Source of the DNA: Terripilifer ovatus
Lineage (GTDB): Bacteria > Pseudomonadota > Alphaproteobacteria > Rhizobiales > Beijerinckiaceae
Direction: 5' to 3'
Length of the DNA stretch: 64,000 bases
NCBI GenBank assembly: GCA_029222685.1
Contig: JARHVB010000023.1
Span: 299,665 to 363,664 of the forward strand
A program made the translations under genes and the position numbers. Shown here in pieces: positions 52,152 to 60,300 of the stretch. How positions within the stretch are numbered: position 1 is the first letter of the stretch; each line of letters starts with the position of its first letter. Under the pieces are notes generated by a model. It ran no database searches, had not been told where the DNA came from, and saw only the letters and a program-made list of their open reading frames with translations.

Positions 52152-53078
52152 ATGATCATTGATTTCCATACTCACGTTCATCCGCCGCGCGAGCAGGCGC
52201 GGCCGTTCTGGAAGGGCAAATGCCCGGCGACCATCGAGAACGTGCTGGCGACCCACGAGCGCGCCGGCCTGTCGATCAGCGTCATTTCGAGCGCGGCGCA
52301 ATATCTGCGCGACCTGACGCGCGAACAGGCGTTGCCCGAACTGCGGGCATCGAACGAATATATGGCGTCGCTGCGCGATGCCCATCCCGACAAGATCGTC
52401 GCCATCGCCACGACCATTCCCGGTGGCGGCGACGAATACCTGAGAGAGCTTGAACGCGCGGTGAAACAGGACGATCTGCGCGCCGTGCTTATCTCGTCGA
52501 GCCATCGCGGCGCCTATCCGGACGATGACGATGCCTTGCCGTTCTTCGATCTGGTGACCAAGCTCGACATCCCCGTGTTCATTCACCCGCCTGCCGTCGG
52601 CTTCGGCGAAGAGCGTGTGAACATCTATCGGCTGGCCTCCAGCGTCGGCAGGCCGTTCGACAATTGCCTGGCGATCTCGCGGCTGATCGTGCGCGGCATC
52701 TACGAGCGGTTTCCGACCCTGAAGATCGTCGGCTCGCATCTCTGCGGCGGCATGAGCGAAATCATCGGGCGCATGGACTATGCCTACGAGATGGGGGAGG
52801 AGGCGTTCTTTCTGGGCTCCTACGAACCCATGCTGATCACGCGCAAGCCGAGCGACTATCTGCGCATGATGTATATGGACACGACGAGCTATCACGCGCC
52901 CGCCATCCGCTGCGCCGCCGATACGGTCGGCGCCGACCGGCTCGTCTTCGGCTCGGATTCGCCCATGCTGCTGTCAATCAAGCAGAAGGCGATCGACGTG
53001 GTGAAGGAAGCGGGCTTCACGCCGCAGCAGGAGGCCGCCATCATGGGCGGCACGGCGAAAATGCTGCTGAAGATGTGA
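52152..53078 (+). CDS. Amidohydrolase-2 family hydrolase/decarboxylase
   Basis: TIM-barrel enzyme of the ACMSD-like amidohydrolase_2 family, 308 residues; members decarboxylate or hydrolyse aromatic acids. Metal and active-site segments: IDFHTHVHPP (HxH, residues 3-11), IPVFIHPPAVGFG, LKIVGSHLCGGMSEIIGRMDY with the catalytic His, and VFGSDSPM with the metal Asp. ATG 52152 begins the conserved sequence, 37 bases after the binding-protein stop. Close relatives include gamma-resorcylate decarboxylase, 5-carboxyvanillate decarboxylase and hydrolases; I cannot choose between them. Confidence 0.88.
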   Translation: MIIDFHTHVHPPREQARPFWKGKCPATIENVLATHERAGLSISVISSAAQYLRDLTREQALPELRASNEYMASLRDAHPDKIVAIATTIPGGGDEYLRELERAVKQDDLRAVLISSSHRGAYPDDDDALPFFDLVTKLDIPVFIHPPAVGFGEERVNIYRLASSVGRPFDNCLAISRLIVRGIYERFPTLKIVGSHLCGGMSEIIGRMDYAYEMGEEAFFLGSYEPMLITRKPSDYLRMMYMDTTSYHAPAIRCAADTVGADRLVFGSDSPMLLSIKQKAIDVVKEAGFTPQQEAAIMGGTAKMLLKM

Positions 53079-53091
53079 AACCTCTCATCAT

Positions 53092-53116
53092 CCGACCCTT
53101 GCTCCAGCGAGGTCGG
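53092..53116 (+). terminator. Hairpin after the amidohydrolase gene
   Basis: CCGACC (53092-53097) pairs with GGTCGG (53111-53116), with further CTTGC/GCGAG pairing inside. It begins 14 bases after the stop codon. The sequence CATCCGACCCTTG also occurs in the hairpin at 57271, so this is a repeated intergenic element as well as a possible terminator. Confidence 0.45.
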
Positions 53117-53208
53117 ACGGGGCGTTTCGGCCTGTTCTCCGCTGTGTTATAATTTCTCCAATCATAAGACGCTGCCGGCGAAGCCGCGGCATAGATCGGG
53201 AGTGAGGC

Positions 53209-54513
53209 ATGATCAGCGCTGCTGAAAATCAACGTCTGACGCGCGTGGGGCCGGGGACGCCCATGGGCAACCTGATGCGGCGCTATTGGCAGCCTGTCTG
53301 CTTCTCCGATCAATTGCCGAAGCCCGACGGCGATCCGTTGCGTGTGCGGCTGCTCGGCCAGAACTTCGTCGCCTTCCGCGACACGTCAGGCAAGCCAGGC
53401 GTGCTCGACGAACTGTGCATGCACCGGCGCGCTTCGCTCGCCATCGGCCGGGTGGAAGACGGCGGCATCCGCTGCCTCTATCACGGCTGGAAATTCGGCG
53501 TCGACGGCACCATCCAGGAAACGCCGAACCATTGCGACGAGCGCTTCCGCCAGCGTCTGAAGGCGCCCGCCTATCCGGTGCGCGAAGCAGGCGGCATCGT
53601 CTGGGGCTATTTCGGGCCGAAGGAGCTGGAGCCGCCGTTCCAGAAATTCGGCTTCTTCGACGGCCCCGACCAAAATCGCTGCAGCTTCCTCATCAAGATC
53701 CCGGCGAACTATCTGCAATTGTGGGAAGGCGGTACGGATTCCTCGCATGTCGGCATTCTTCACTGCAACCTTGCCAATCCGGACTGGAAGAACAAATCCG
53801 ATGTGGTGCCGCCCGAGGACGATTATTCCTCCGTTGCACTGGCTGTCGGCGACAATGCGCCCGACATCGAGATCGAGAATACGGAATACGGCTTCCACTA
53901 TGCCGCCAAGCGGCAAGGACCACCGCTTGCGGACGGCACGCCGACATCGAGCACGCGCGTAACCGCTGTCTTCATGCCGACCGGGCGCATCATTCCATTG
54001 GCGCAGTACCAGTTCTTCCTGTTCGAAGTGCCGGCGGACGATCACTGGACCAATACGTTTCTCATCTGCCACGGCCCCAAGCCGTTCGATCGCGCCAGGC
54101 AGAAGGCGGTGCTGGGGCTCGACAACGAGAAGCTGTGGAACGAGCGGGATTGCATCTACCGGGCGACGCCGGACAATCTTTACCTCCAGGATCGCAGCCT
54201 GATGAACGTGACGTGGTCAGGCCTCTCCGGCCTCGCGCCTGAGGACGCCAGCATCGGCGTATCGATGGGGCCGATCGTCGATCGCGAGAACGAGACGCTG
54301 GTTGCGGCCGATGCTGCCGTGGTGCGATTGCGCGATCGGGTGCTGGAAAATCTGCGCCGGGTCGAGGCGGGCGAAGAGCCGATGGGGCTTTCGATCACCG
54401 ACTATACGAAAGTGCGCAGCCTGCCCGACACCAATGTGCCGAAGGGCGGGCGCTGGCAGGATCTGGTGCCGGATAATCTGGGCTTGAGTGGGAAGAAGCT
54501 GGAGAGGGTTTAG
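53209..54513 (+). CDS. Rieske non-haem iron oxygenase, phthalate-dioxygenase-like
   Basis: Oxygenase component of an aromatic ring-hydroxylating or demethylating system, 434 residues. The Rieske [2Fe-2S] ligands are Cys70-x-His72 (LCMHRRASLAIG) and Cys89-x2-His92 (CLYHGWKFG). The catalytic iron segment is LQLWEGGTDSSHVGILH, with Asp-x2-His-x4-His. Similarity is to phthalate 4,5-dioxygenase and other one-component alpha-subunit (homotrimeric) oxygenases, as in MGNLMRRYWQPVC at the start. No beta subunit is expected, but the required reductase is missing from the window. It lies 130 bases after the amidohydrolase, with a hairpin between. Confidence 0.92.
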   Translation: MISAAENQRLTRVGPGTPMGNLMRRYWQPVCFSDQLPKPDGDPLRVRLLGQNFVAFRDTSGKPGVLDELCMHRRASLAIGRVEDGGIRCLYHGWKFGVDGTIQETPNHCDERFRQRLKAPAYPVREAGGIVWGYFGPKELEPPFQKFGFFDGPDQNRCSFLIKIPANYLQLWEGGTDSSHVGILHCNLANPDWKNKSDVVPPEDDYSSVALAVGDNAPDIEIENTEYGFHYAAKRQGPPLADGTPTSSTRVTAVFMPTGRIIPLAQYQFFLFEVPADDHWTNTFLICHGPKPFDRARQKAVLGLDNEKLWNERDCIYRATPDNLYLQDRSLMNVTWSGLSGLAPEDASIGVSMGPIVDRENETLVAADAAVVRLRDRVLENLRRVEAGEEPMGLSITDYTKVRSLPDTNVPKGGRWQDLVPDNLGLSGKKLERV

Positions 54514-55011
54514 ACAGCCCAGGAGCCTTCATCCTGAGAGCCTGACTGAAAAGTCAGCTCAGAGCCGCTGTCCGCTGCAAGGTACAGCCCTTGACTCCTG
54601 GCTTCCCGCTCGCGCTTCGCGCGTCGGGAATGACATTGGTTGCAGCATGTCGCCGCAGTGTCATCCCCGACGTCTGCGCCGCAGCTATCGGATTCACACA
54701 TCATAAAAACTGACTCGAGATCAATTACTTAGATGATCATCGATGTAGACTGCGAAAGGCGCGGCGGGCTATCGGCGGTATTGAAAAGATTCGCCTTTCG
54801 GATGCGTCTAACGACGCATCTCAAGATGTGTGAATGCCATAGTGCGCCGCAGGCGAGCGGGGATCCAGAAGCCAAAGGGACAATGTCGGCCCGTCACTGG
54901 CAGCATAACAAACCCTTTAGAACAGCTGTGCATTTTCAGTCAGACTCTGAGGAGCGCCTGAAGGCCGCGTCTCGAAGGACGGGGCCTCTGGTAGCTTGCG
55001 GCTCTAACTCG
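54514..55011. other. 498-bp gene-free region with degenerate intergenic repeats
   Basis: Between the convergent Rieske and flavin-monooxygenase genes. A hairpin CTGACT-GAAA-AGTCAG at 54542-54557 may end the Rieske transcript. TTCCCG...CGGGAA at 54603-54630 encloses a GCGC/GCGC inner stem and resembles scattered intergenic palindromes; a related fragment (GCCGCAGGCGAGCGGGGATCC) near 54846 looks degraded. Open frames here have no recognisable content. Confidence 0.5.
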
Positions 55012-56055
55012 TCAAATCTTCGCCAGCTCCGGCATGATTTCGCTGCGGAACAGTTCCAGCGAGCGTAGCGCGTCGGGCAGGGACAGCGTGCCGAACTGCA
55101 TATAGGCCAGCAGATAGTTGATGCCGAGCTCCTCGACCTGCTGCTTGATGGCCTTCAACACGGTCTGCGGGCTGCCGGCGATCGTGCTGCCTTCCGCGAT
55201 CATGCCGGCGAGGTCATGGGCGCGGGGCACGTTGAGTCTTGCAGTGAATTCGTTGATATTGTGCTTGTTGCGCAGCCAGTTCAGCGATTCATGGTGGGCC
55301 TCGCAGGCCGGCTTGGCGATACGCAGGGCTTCGGCATCGGTGTCGGCGACGACGATATTGCGCAGGATGCCGATGGCGGCGCCGTCCTTGAACTCGGGTT
55401 TGGGCTGCGCCGGTCCGCCGCGCTTCTTCAGCGCGATGCGATAGGCCTCGATATTCGCCTTGGCGAAAGCCGTCGGCCCGTTGGCGGTGAAGTGCATGCC
55501 TTCTTCGCCGGCGAAGGTGGAGCCGGTCGTGTTCGACGAGCCATACCAGAAGGCCGGCGTCGGCTGCTGCAGCGGCCGGATCGACATCGGCACGTTGGTG
55601 TAGGTGTAGTGATCGCCCTTGTAATTGAGCGTCTCCGACGTCAGGCCCTCAAGGATGCAGCGATAGGCGTCGGTGAAGATTTCGCGCGTCTTGTCGTGCT
55701 GGATATTGTTGTAGCCCATTTCAAACGGCGAGACGCCGCGGCCGATGCCGACTTCCATGCGGCCCCGGCTCAGGTGATCGAGCATGCAGATTTCCTCGAT
55801 CATGCGCAGCGGCGTGTAGAGCGGCAGCAGATAGCACAAGGGCCCGAGCCGCATGCGCCTGGTCGCCCGTGCGACGATGCCGAGATAGACGCTGGGTGAG
55901 GGAACCATGCAGATCGGCGCGCAATGATGTTCGGCCAGATGCAGACAGTAGAAACCGGCCTCGTCGGCGGCGGCGTGGAATTCGATGCGTTCGTCATAAA
56001 GGGTCGACAGCGGCTTGTCGCCGACGCCGACGTGATCAAAGAGGCCGACTTTCAT
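55012..56055 (-). CDS. Luciferase-like (LLM class) flavin-dependent monooxygenase
   Basis: Second LLM-family oxidoreductase, 347 residues. Hallmarks: ERIEFHAAADEAGFYCLHLAEHH at the N-terminus (cited in part), GPLCYLLPLYTPLRMIEEI near residue 78, CMLDHLSRGRMEVGIGRGVS and FWYGSSNTTGSTF. The LAEHH and YLLPLYTPLRMIEE pattern groups it with bacterial-luciferase-like enzymes that need an external flavin reductase. It is divergent from the TctC gene at 56189 and shares a 133-bp promoter region with it. Sequence differs clearly from the enzymes at 29781 and 59060, so the three are not recent duplicates. Confidence 0.9.
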   Translation of the reverse strand: MKVGLFDHVGVGDKPLSTLYDERIEFHAAADEAGFYCLHLAEHHCAPICMVPSPSVYLGIVARATRRMRLGPLCYLLPLYTPLRMIEEICMLDHLSRGRMEVGIGRGVSPFEMGYNNIQHDKTREIFTDAYRCILEGLTSETLNYKGDHYTYTNVPMSIRPLQQPTPAFWYGSSNTTGSTFAGEEGMHFTANGPTAFAKANIEAYRIALKKRGGPAQPKPEFKDGAAIGILRNIVVADTDAEALRIAKPACEAHHESLNWLRNKHNINEFTARLNVPRAHDLAGMIAEGSTIAGSPQTVLKAIKQQVEELGINYLLAYMQFGTLSLPDALRSLELFRSEIMPELAKI

Positions 56056-56188
56056 AATGCATGATTTCCGGAGGCTGGAGAAATGGGGAGCCCAAGGCCG
56101 GTATTTGACCGGGCGGCCAGACAGGCTGTACCTTTACTATCCAAAGCCACCGGAGCGGTAAAGCGCCGGGGTCGGGAGGAATGTCATC

Positions 56189-57262
56189 ATGCGCTTTTGG
56201 GCGTCGCTCAACGGTCTTGCCGTCTGTTTCGCGCTGTCGGCGACAGGCGCCTCCGCCCAGTTCTACAAGGACAAGACGCTGACCCTGCTGGTCAACTATG
56301 GCGCCGGCGGCAATGCCGATATCGAGGCGCGCCTCTTCCAGCAATATCTGGCCGGCTTCGTTCCCGGCAAGCCCAACGTGATCGTGCAGAATGTCCCCGG
56401 CGCCGGCGGCATCAATGCGATCAATATGCTTGGCCTCAATGTCGGCTCGCGCGCCGATGGACTGACGCTCGGCTACTTCACCTTCGGCCCGATCTCGTCG
56501 ATCGCCGACGATCCGGCGCTGAAGGTGGATGTCTCTGAATTCCGGGTCGTCGGGGCGATGAAATCCTGGGCTCTGGCCTACGGCCGTAAGGATATTCCGC
56601 CCGGCATCACCAAGCCGTCCGATCTCGCCAGGGCGAAAAAGGTTTTCATCGGCGGCTATTCGCGCTCGTCGCTGCACGACACCCGGCTGCGCTTCGCCAT
56701 GGAAATTCTCGGCGTGCCTTATCAGATGGTGACGGGCTTTCAGACCACCGCCATGATCAACAAGGCGATGCTGCAGAACGAGCTCAACATCACCGGCTCT
56801 ACCTTGCCGGGCTATCAGACCCAGGCGGTGCCGCAACTCGTCGATGCCGGCATCGCCATGCCGCTATTCCAGTTCCCCGTCATCGGCAAGGACGGAAAGC
56901 CGGCGGGTAATCCGGCTCTGACCAAGCAAGGCGTGCCGCGTTTCGACGAACTCTACCAGGAGGCCTTCGGCAAGCCGCCGTCAGGTCCGAAATGGGAAGC
57001 GATGCTGCTGACGACGCATCTCGGCTCGCAGATGCAGCGCCTGATCGTGTTTCCGAAAGGCACGCCTGACGAGCCTGTGAACGACATGCGCGGCGCGTTC
57101 CAGAAGCTGGTCAAGGATGAGGCGTTCGCGACAGCCTATCGCAACGTGACCCACGAAGAGCCGGATGTGGCCACCGCCGAAGAGGTTGAGCCGATGCTCA
57201 AGCGCATGCGCGACGTGTCGCCGGAGGTCAAGAAGGTGATCAAGGAGTCGATTGCGGAGTAG
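56189..57262 (+). CDS. TctC-like periplasmic binding protein (orphan)
   Basis: Divergent tripartite tricarboxylate receptor, 357 residues, with signal peptide LAVCFALSATGASAQ. The body opens FYKDKTLTLLVNYGAGGNAD, followed by GKPNVIVQNVPGAGGINAINM, patterns of the same branch as the receptor at 16131. GGGAGGA lies nine bases before ATG 56189. It converges on the ThDP enzyme gene with a long shared hairpin. No TctA/TctB genes are present. Within cluster B it is the second candidate uptake receptor besides the ABC-type protein at 50990. Confidence 0.87.
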   Translation: MRFWASLNGLAVCFALSATGASAQFYKDKTLTLLVNYGAGGNADIEARLFQQYLAGFVPGKPNVIVQNVPGAGGINAINMLGLNVGSRADGLTLGYFTFGPISSIADDPALKVDVSEFRVVGAMKSWALAYGRKDIPPGITKPSDLARAKKVFIGGYSRSSLHDTRLRFAMEILGVPYQMVTGFQTTAMINKAMLQNELNITGSTLPGYQTQAVPQLVDAGIAMPLFQFPVIGKDGKPAGNPALTKQGVPRFDELYQEAFGKPPSGPKWEAMLLTTHLGSQMQRLIVFPKGTPDEPVNDMRGAFQKLVKDEAFATAYRNVTHEEPDVATAEEVEPMLKRMRDVSPEVKKVIKESIAE

Positions 57263-57270
57263 GGGGTTGC

Positions 57271-57311
57271 ACCCTCATCCGACCCTTGCATCGCGAGGGG
57301 CGGATGAGGGT
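57271..57311. terminator. Long bidirectional hairpin between TctC and ThDP genes
   Basis: ACCCTCATCCG (57271-57281) pairs perfectly with CGGATGAGGGT (57301-57311). Inside, CCCTTGC pairs with GCGAGGG (one G-U) around an ATC loop, giving about 18 pairs. It lies 9 bases after one stop and 15 before the other. It shares CATCCGACCCTTG with the hairpin at 53092. Confidence 0.65.
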
Positions 57312-57325
57312 ATGCGCGCTTCGAT

Positions 57326-59023
57326 TTACTTTGTCATCACCACATTCAGGATCGCGGTCTTGCCCGCCTTCACCGAGGCCAGCGCATCCGTGAACGCCTG
57401 CTTGAGTTCCGCTGGCGTCGAGGCTTTGGCGCCGAACAGGCCGAAGTGCTGGCCGAGCTCGTGATACTCCGGGCCCTGGATCTTCACGCCGTAATGGTGG
57501 GTGGTCGAGGCCGCGGCGCCGCCTTCGTAATAGATCACGTGGCCCTTGCGCATGGCTTCGTATTTGGCGTTGTTGCACACCACGATGATGATCGGGATGT
57601 TGTAGGTATTCGAGGCGCCGAGCGCCTGGATGACCGGGTTGTAGAGGAACGATCCGTCGCCGACGAACAGCACCACCGGCCGGTCGCCTGACGCGAGCTT
57701 GACGCCCATCGTCGCGCCGATGCCCTGGCCGAGTGCGCCGCCGGTGACGCGGAAGAAGCTCTGCGGCTCGTCGAGATCGAGATGCGGGCGCATGATCGGC
57801 ATGTGGGTGATCGTCTCGTCGCAGACGATGACATCCTTCGGCAGCACCGATCTGGCGACGGCCGCGACCGCCACGGCATCAAGCGTGCCGACAGCGAGCG
57901 CCTTCTCCTCAGCGGCTTTCAGGCTCGCCAGCAGCTTCTCATGCTCGGCGGTCCAGCGCTTGCGACGTTCCTCGATCTTCGCCGCGTCGCCATTGGCGGG
58001 CTTCGCGGCCTGCGTCAGTGCACGCAGCGCCGTCGCCGTGTCGCCTTCGAGATAAACGTCGGCGTGCAGCACCTGATAGGCGAGTTGGGCTTTAAGCGAG
58101 TTCTCGCTGATCGAGACGATCTTGCCGACGCCGGGGCGCTTGTTCGGCGGATACCAAGGCGTCTTGGCGCAGACCAGGATAATGAGATCGGAATCGTCGA
58201 CATAAGAGAGATTGCCGAAGCCGAGCCACATCGGGCTGGTCTTTGGGAAGTTGGTGTAGACGCTGGCGCGCCCGCCGATGACGGGGATGGCAAGCGTCTC
58301 GGCGAGTTCGACCAGCGCCTGGAAGGCCGCCGGATCGCGGCCGGGCGTTTCCGTCACGATGACCGGGTTCTTGGCGGTCTTGATGAGCGCGGCGATCTCC
58401 TGCACGTCCTGCGCCAGCGGCTGCGTCTTCGGTGCGGGCGGCACGCGGCGCAGTTCGTCGGGCTTCTTCCATTCGTGCAGCATCGCTTCGAGCGAGCAGT
58501 TGAGATAGACCGGGCCTTGCGGAATGCGCTGCGCCATTTCGCCGGCGCGGGTGATGGTGTTGTAAAGCGTCGCGTGGCTGGTGATCTGCGTCGACCATTT
58601 GACGATGGGCGCGACGAAACGATGCGCGCCGCCTTCGCTGACGCCGCCGTACCATTGCGGCTCGAGCGCGATTTCCGGGTCAGCGCCGAAAGTGGTCGAT
58701 TCACCCGACATGACGAGCATTGGCATTTCCGCCTTGGAGGCGGAGAGCATCGCCATGGAGCCGTGCATCAGGCCGACGCCGGCGTGGATCAGCACCGCCT
58801 GCATCTTGCCGGTGACGGCGGTGTAGCCCAGCGCCATGTCGACGGCGACCGTCTCGTGCCAGCAGTCGATGAACTTCGGGCCGGCGTTCTTTTCCACCGT
58901 CTGGCGGGACATCGCCTCCCACACTGGGCTCCATTCGGAGCCGGGCGAGGACATGATGTAGTCGATGCCCATGTTGCGGAACGCCTCGACAATCGCCTCG
59001 CCGCCATCCTGATAGTTCTTCAT
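57326..59023 (-). CDS. Thiamine diphosphate-dependent enzyme, acetolactate synthase/benzoylformate decarboxylase-like
   Basis: ThDP enzyme of the acetohydroxyacid synthase/decarboxylase superfamily, 565 residues. The pyrimidine domain has the catalytic Glu in FIDCWHETVAVDMALGYTA near residue 50; the central domain spans about 195-340; the PP domain has the cofactor motif GDGSFLYNPVIQALGASN ending in VVCNN. ATG 59023 follows AGGGAGAG by six bases, deciding it over an ATG six codons upstream. Possible reactions are decarboxylation of a 2-oxo acid (such as an aryl glyoxylate) or carboligation. It heads toward a TctC gene convergently and follows an LLM monooxygenase gene 36 bases upstream on the same strand. 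Confidence 0.88.
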   Translation of the reverse strand: MKNYQDGGEAIVEAFRNMGIDYIMSSPGSEWSPVWEAMSRQTVEKNAGPKFIDCWHETVAVDMALGYTAVTGKMQAVLIHAGVGLMHGSMAMLSASKAEMPMLVMSGESTTFGADPEIALEPQWYGGVSEGGAHRFVAPIVKWSTQITSHATLYNTITRAGEMAQRIPQGPVYLNCSLEAMLHEWKKPDELRRVPPAPKTQPLAQDVQEIAALIKTAKNPVIVTETPGRDPAAFQALVELAETLAIPVIGGRASVYTNFPKTSPMWLGFGNLSYVDDSDLIILVCAKTPWYPPNKRPGVGKIVSISENSLKAQLAYQVLHADVYLEGDTATALRALTQAAKPANGDAAKIEERRKRWTAEHEKLLASLKAAEEKALAVGTLDAVAVAAVARSVLPKDVIVCDETITHMPIMRPHLDLDEPQSFFRVTGGALGQGIGATMGVKLASGDRPVVLFVGDGSFLYNPVIQALGASNTYNIPIIIVVCNNAKYEAMRKGHVIYYEGGAAASTTHHYGVKIQGPEYHELGQHFGLFGAKASTPAELKQAFTDALASVKAGKTAILNVVMTK

Positions 59024-59059
59024 TCGTCTCTCCCTTGTCATTCGACATTCAGCGTGTAT

Positions 59060-60259
59060 TTACGCGTCGGCTGTTTCCGCGAACGGCGACACCTTGACGT
59101 CATGTGCCTGCAGAATCGGCAGGACCTCTTTGGCGAAACGGCGGATCTGGTTCATGAACATGTCGTGGGGCATGGCGCCGCGGTTCATGCTCAAGAGCAG
59201 GGTGCCGGCGCCGTTCTTCTCCGCCATGTCGATGAGGCGCTGCGCCACTTCGTCGGCCGTGCCCCAGGGCATGGTCTGCGCCTGCTGCGTTACGTCATCG
59301 ATGGTCATCTTGCGGAAGCTGTCGCGCGAGCGCTCGGCCGCCTTCCTGTTCTCGGCGCTGACGTAGTCGGTCGAATTGGCGCTGACATAGCCCGAGGCGC
59401 GGTTGACGCTGTTTTCGGTCACATTGCCGTGGCTGTAGAGCGTGCGGTTGAAATAGAGATGATAGGGCGCGTAGTCGTCGATCGCCTGCTGCTTGCTGTC
59501 GGCGACATAGGTGAGAGCCGGCAGCGAGATATGCTCCGGCGTCACGGGCTTGCCGCGCTCGGCCAGGCATTTCGCGTAGTGGCGGATGGAATCCGCGCGC
59601 ACGCCCGGCGTCGGGCCGCCGGCGGTGATGGGAATGTCGCGCGCGGCCGCCCATTCGAGCGATTCACGGCTCGATGTGACGGGGATCCAAACCGGCGGGC
59701 CGGGTTGTTGCAACGGCCGCGGCCAAAGCGCGATGTCTTTGTAGGATGAGAACTTGCCCTCGAAGGAGAAAACGTCCTCGCTCCAGGCGCGGGTGATGAT
59801 CTCGTAGGCCTCCTCGAAGCGCTCGCGCGATTCCGCCATGGCGACGGAATGCACGGCATATTCGCGCGGAATGCCGCGGGCGAAGCCTGAGATGATGCGG
59901 CCGTTCGACATGCAATCGAGCATGGCGAGCTCTTCGGCGAGGCGCAGCGGCTGATGCAGTGGCAACAGGTTGGCATAGATGAGCAGCTTGCAGCGTTTGG
60001 TGCGCTGCGCGGCAGCGGACGCCATAAGATTGGGCGAGTTCATCAGCCCATAGGGCGAGGTGTGATGCTCGTTGAAGCCCAGCCCATCGTAGCCGAGGCG
60101 GTCGATCTCTTCCCAGGCTTCCAGATGTTCGCGGTAGGTGCGGGCGGCGACGGCTGGGTCGCAATATTGTTTGGCGAGCGGGTAGGGCAGTTCGTTGTCG
60201 ACCTTGAGATGATCGAGATGTTCGCCATAGGGCAGAAGGTCGAACACGAAAATTTTCAA
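59060..60259 (-). CDS. Luciferase-like (LLM class) flavin-dependent monooxygenase
   Basis: Third LLM-family oxidoreductase, 399 residues. Recognisable segments: EEIDRLGYDGLGFNEHHTSP near residue 50, LIYANLLPLHQPLRLAEELA near 93, LDCMSNGRIISGFARGIPREY near 115 and VWIPVTSSRESLEWAAARDI. The GFNEHH and LLPLHQPLRLAEE patterns are typical of the luciferase subfamily. It is the second gene of a likely operon: alpha/beta hydrolase, this enzyme, ThDP enzyme, with gaps of 41 and 36 bases. The close packing argues that the three act on successive intermediates. Confidence 0.9.
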   Translation of the reverse strand: MKIFVFDLLPYGEHLDHLKVDNELPYPLAKQYCDPAVAARTYREHLEAWEEIDRLGYDGLGFNEHHTSPYGLMNSPNLMASAAAQRTKRCKLLIYANLLPLHQPLRLAEELAMLDCMSNGRIISGFARGIPREYAVHSVAMAESRERFEEAYEIITRAWSEDVFSFEGKFSSYKDIALWPRPLQQPGPPVWIPVTSSRESLEWAAARDIPITAGGPTPGVRADSIRHYAKCLAERGKPVTPEHISLPALTYVADSKQQAIDDYAPYHLYFNRTLYSHGNVTENSVNRASGYVSANSTDYVSAENRKAAERSRDSFRKMTIDDVTQQAQTMPWGTADEVAQRLIDMAEKNGAGTLLLSMNRGAMPHDMFMNQIRRFAKEVLPILQAHDVKVSPFAETADA

Positions 60260-60300
60260 CGGGCGGTTCCTCGATCTTGTTTTTAACTTCGTCTACGAAC

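Noticed and set aside
54733..55068. Open frame of 111 codons in the gap after the Rieske gene
   Set aside because: No family resemblance, unusual composition, overlaps the end of the LLM gene on the other strand and contains repeat-like DNA. Treated as non-coding.
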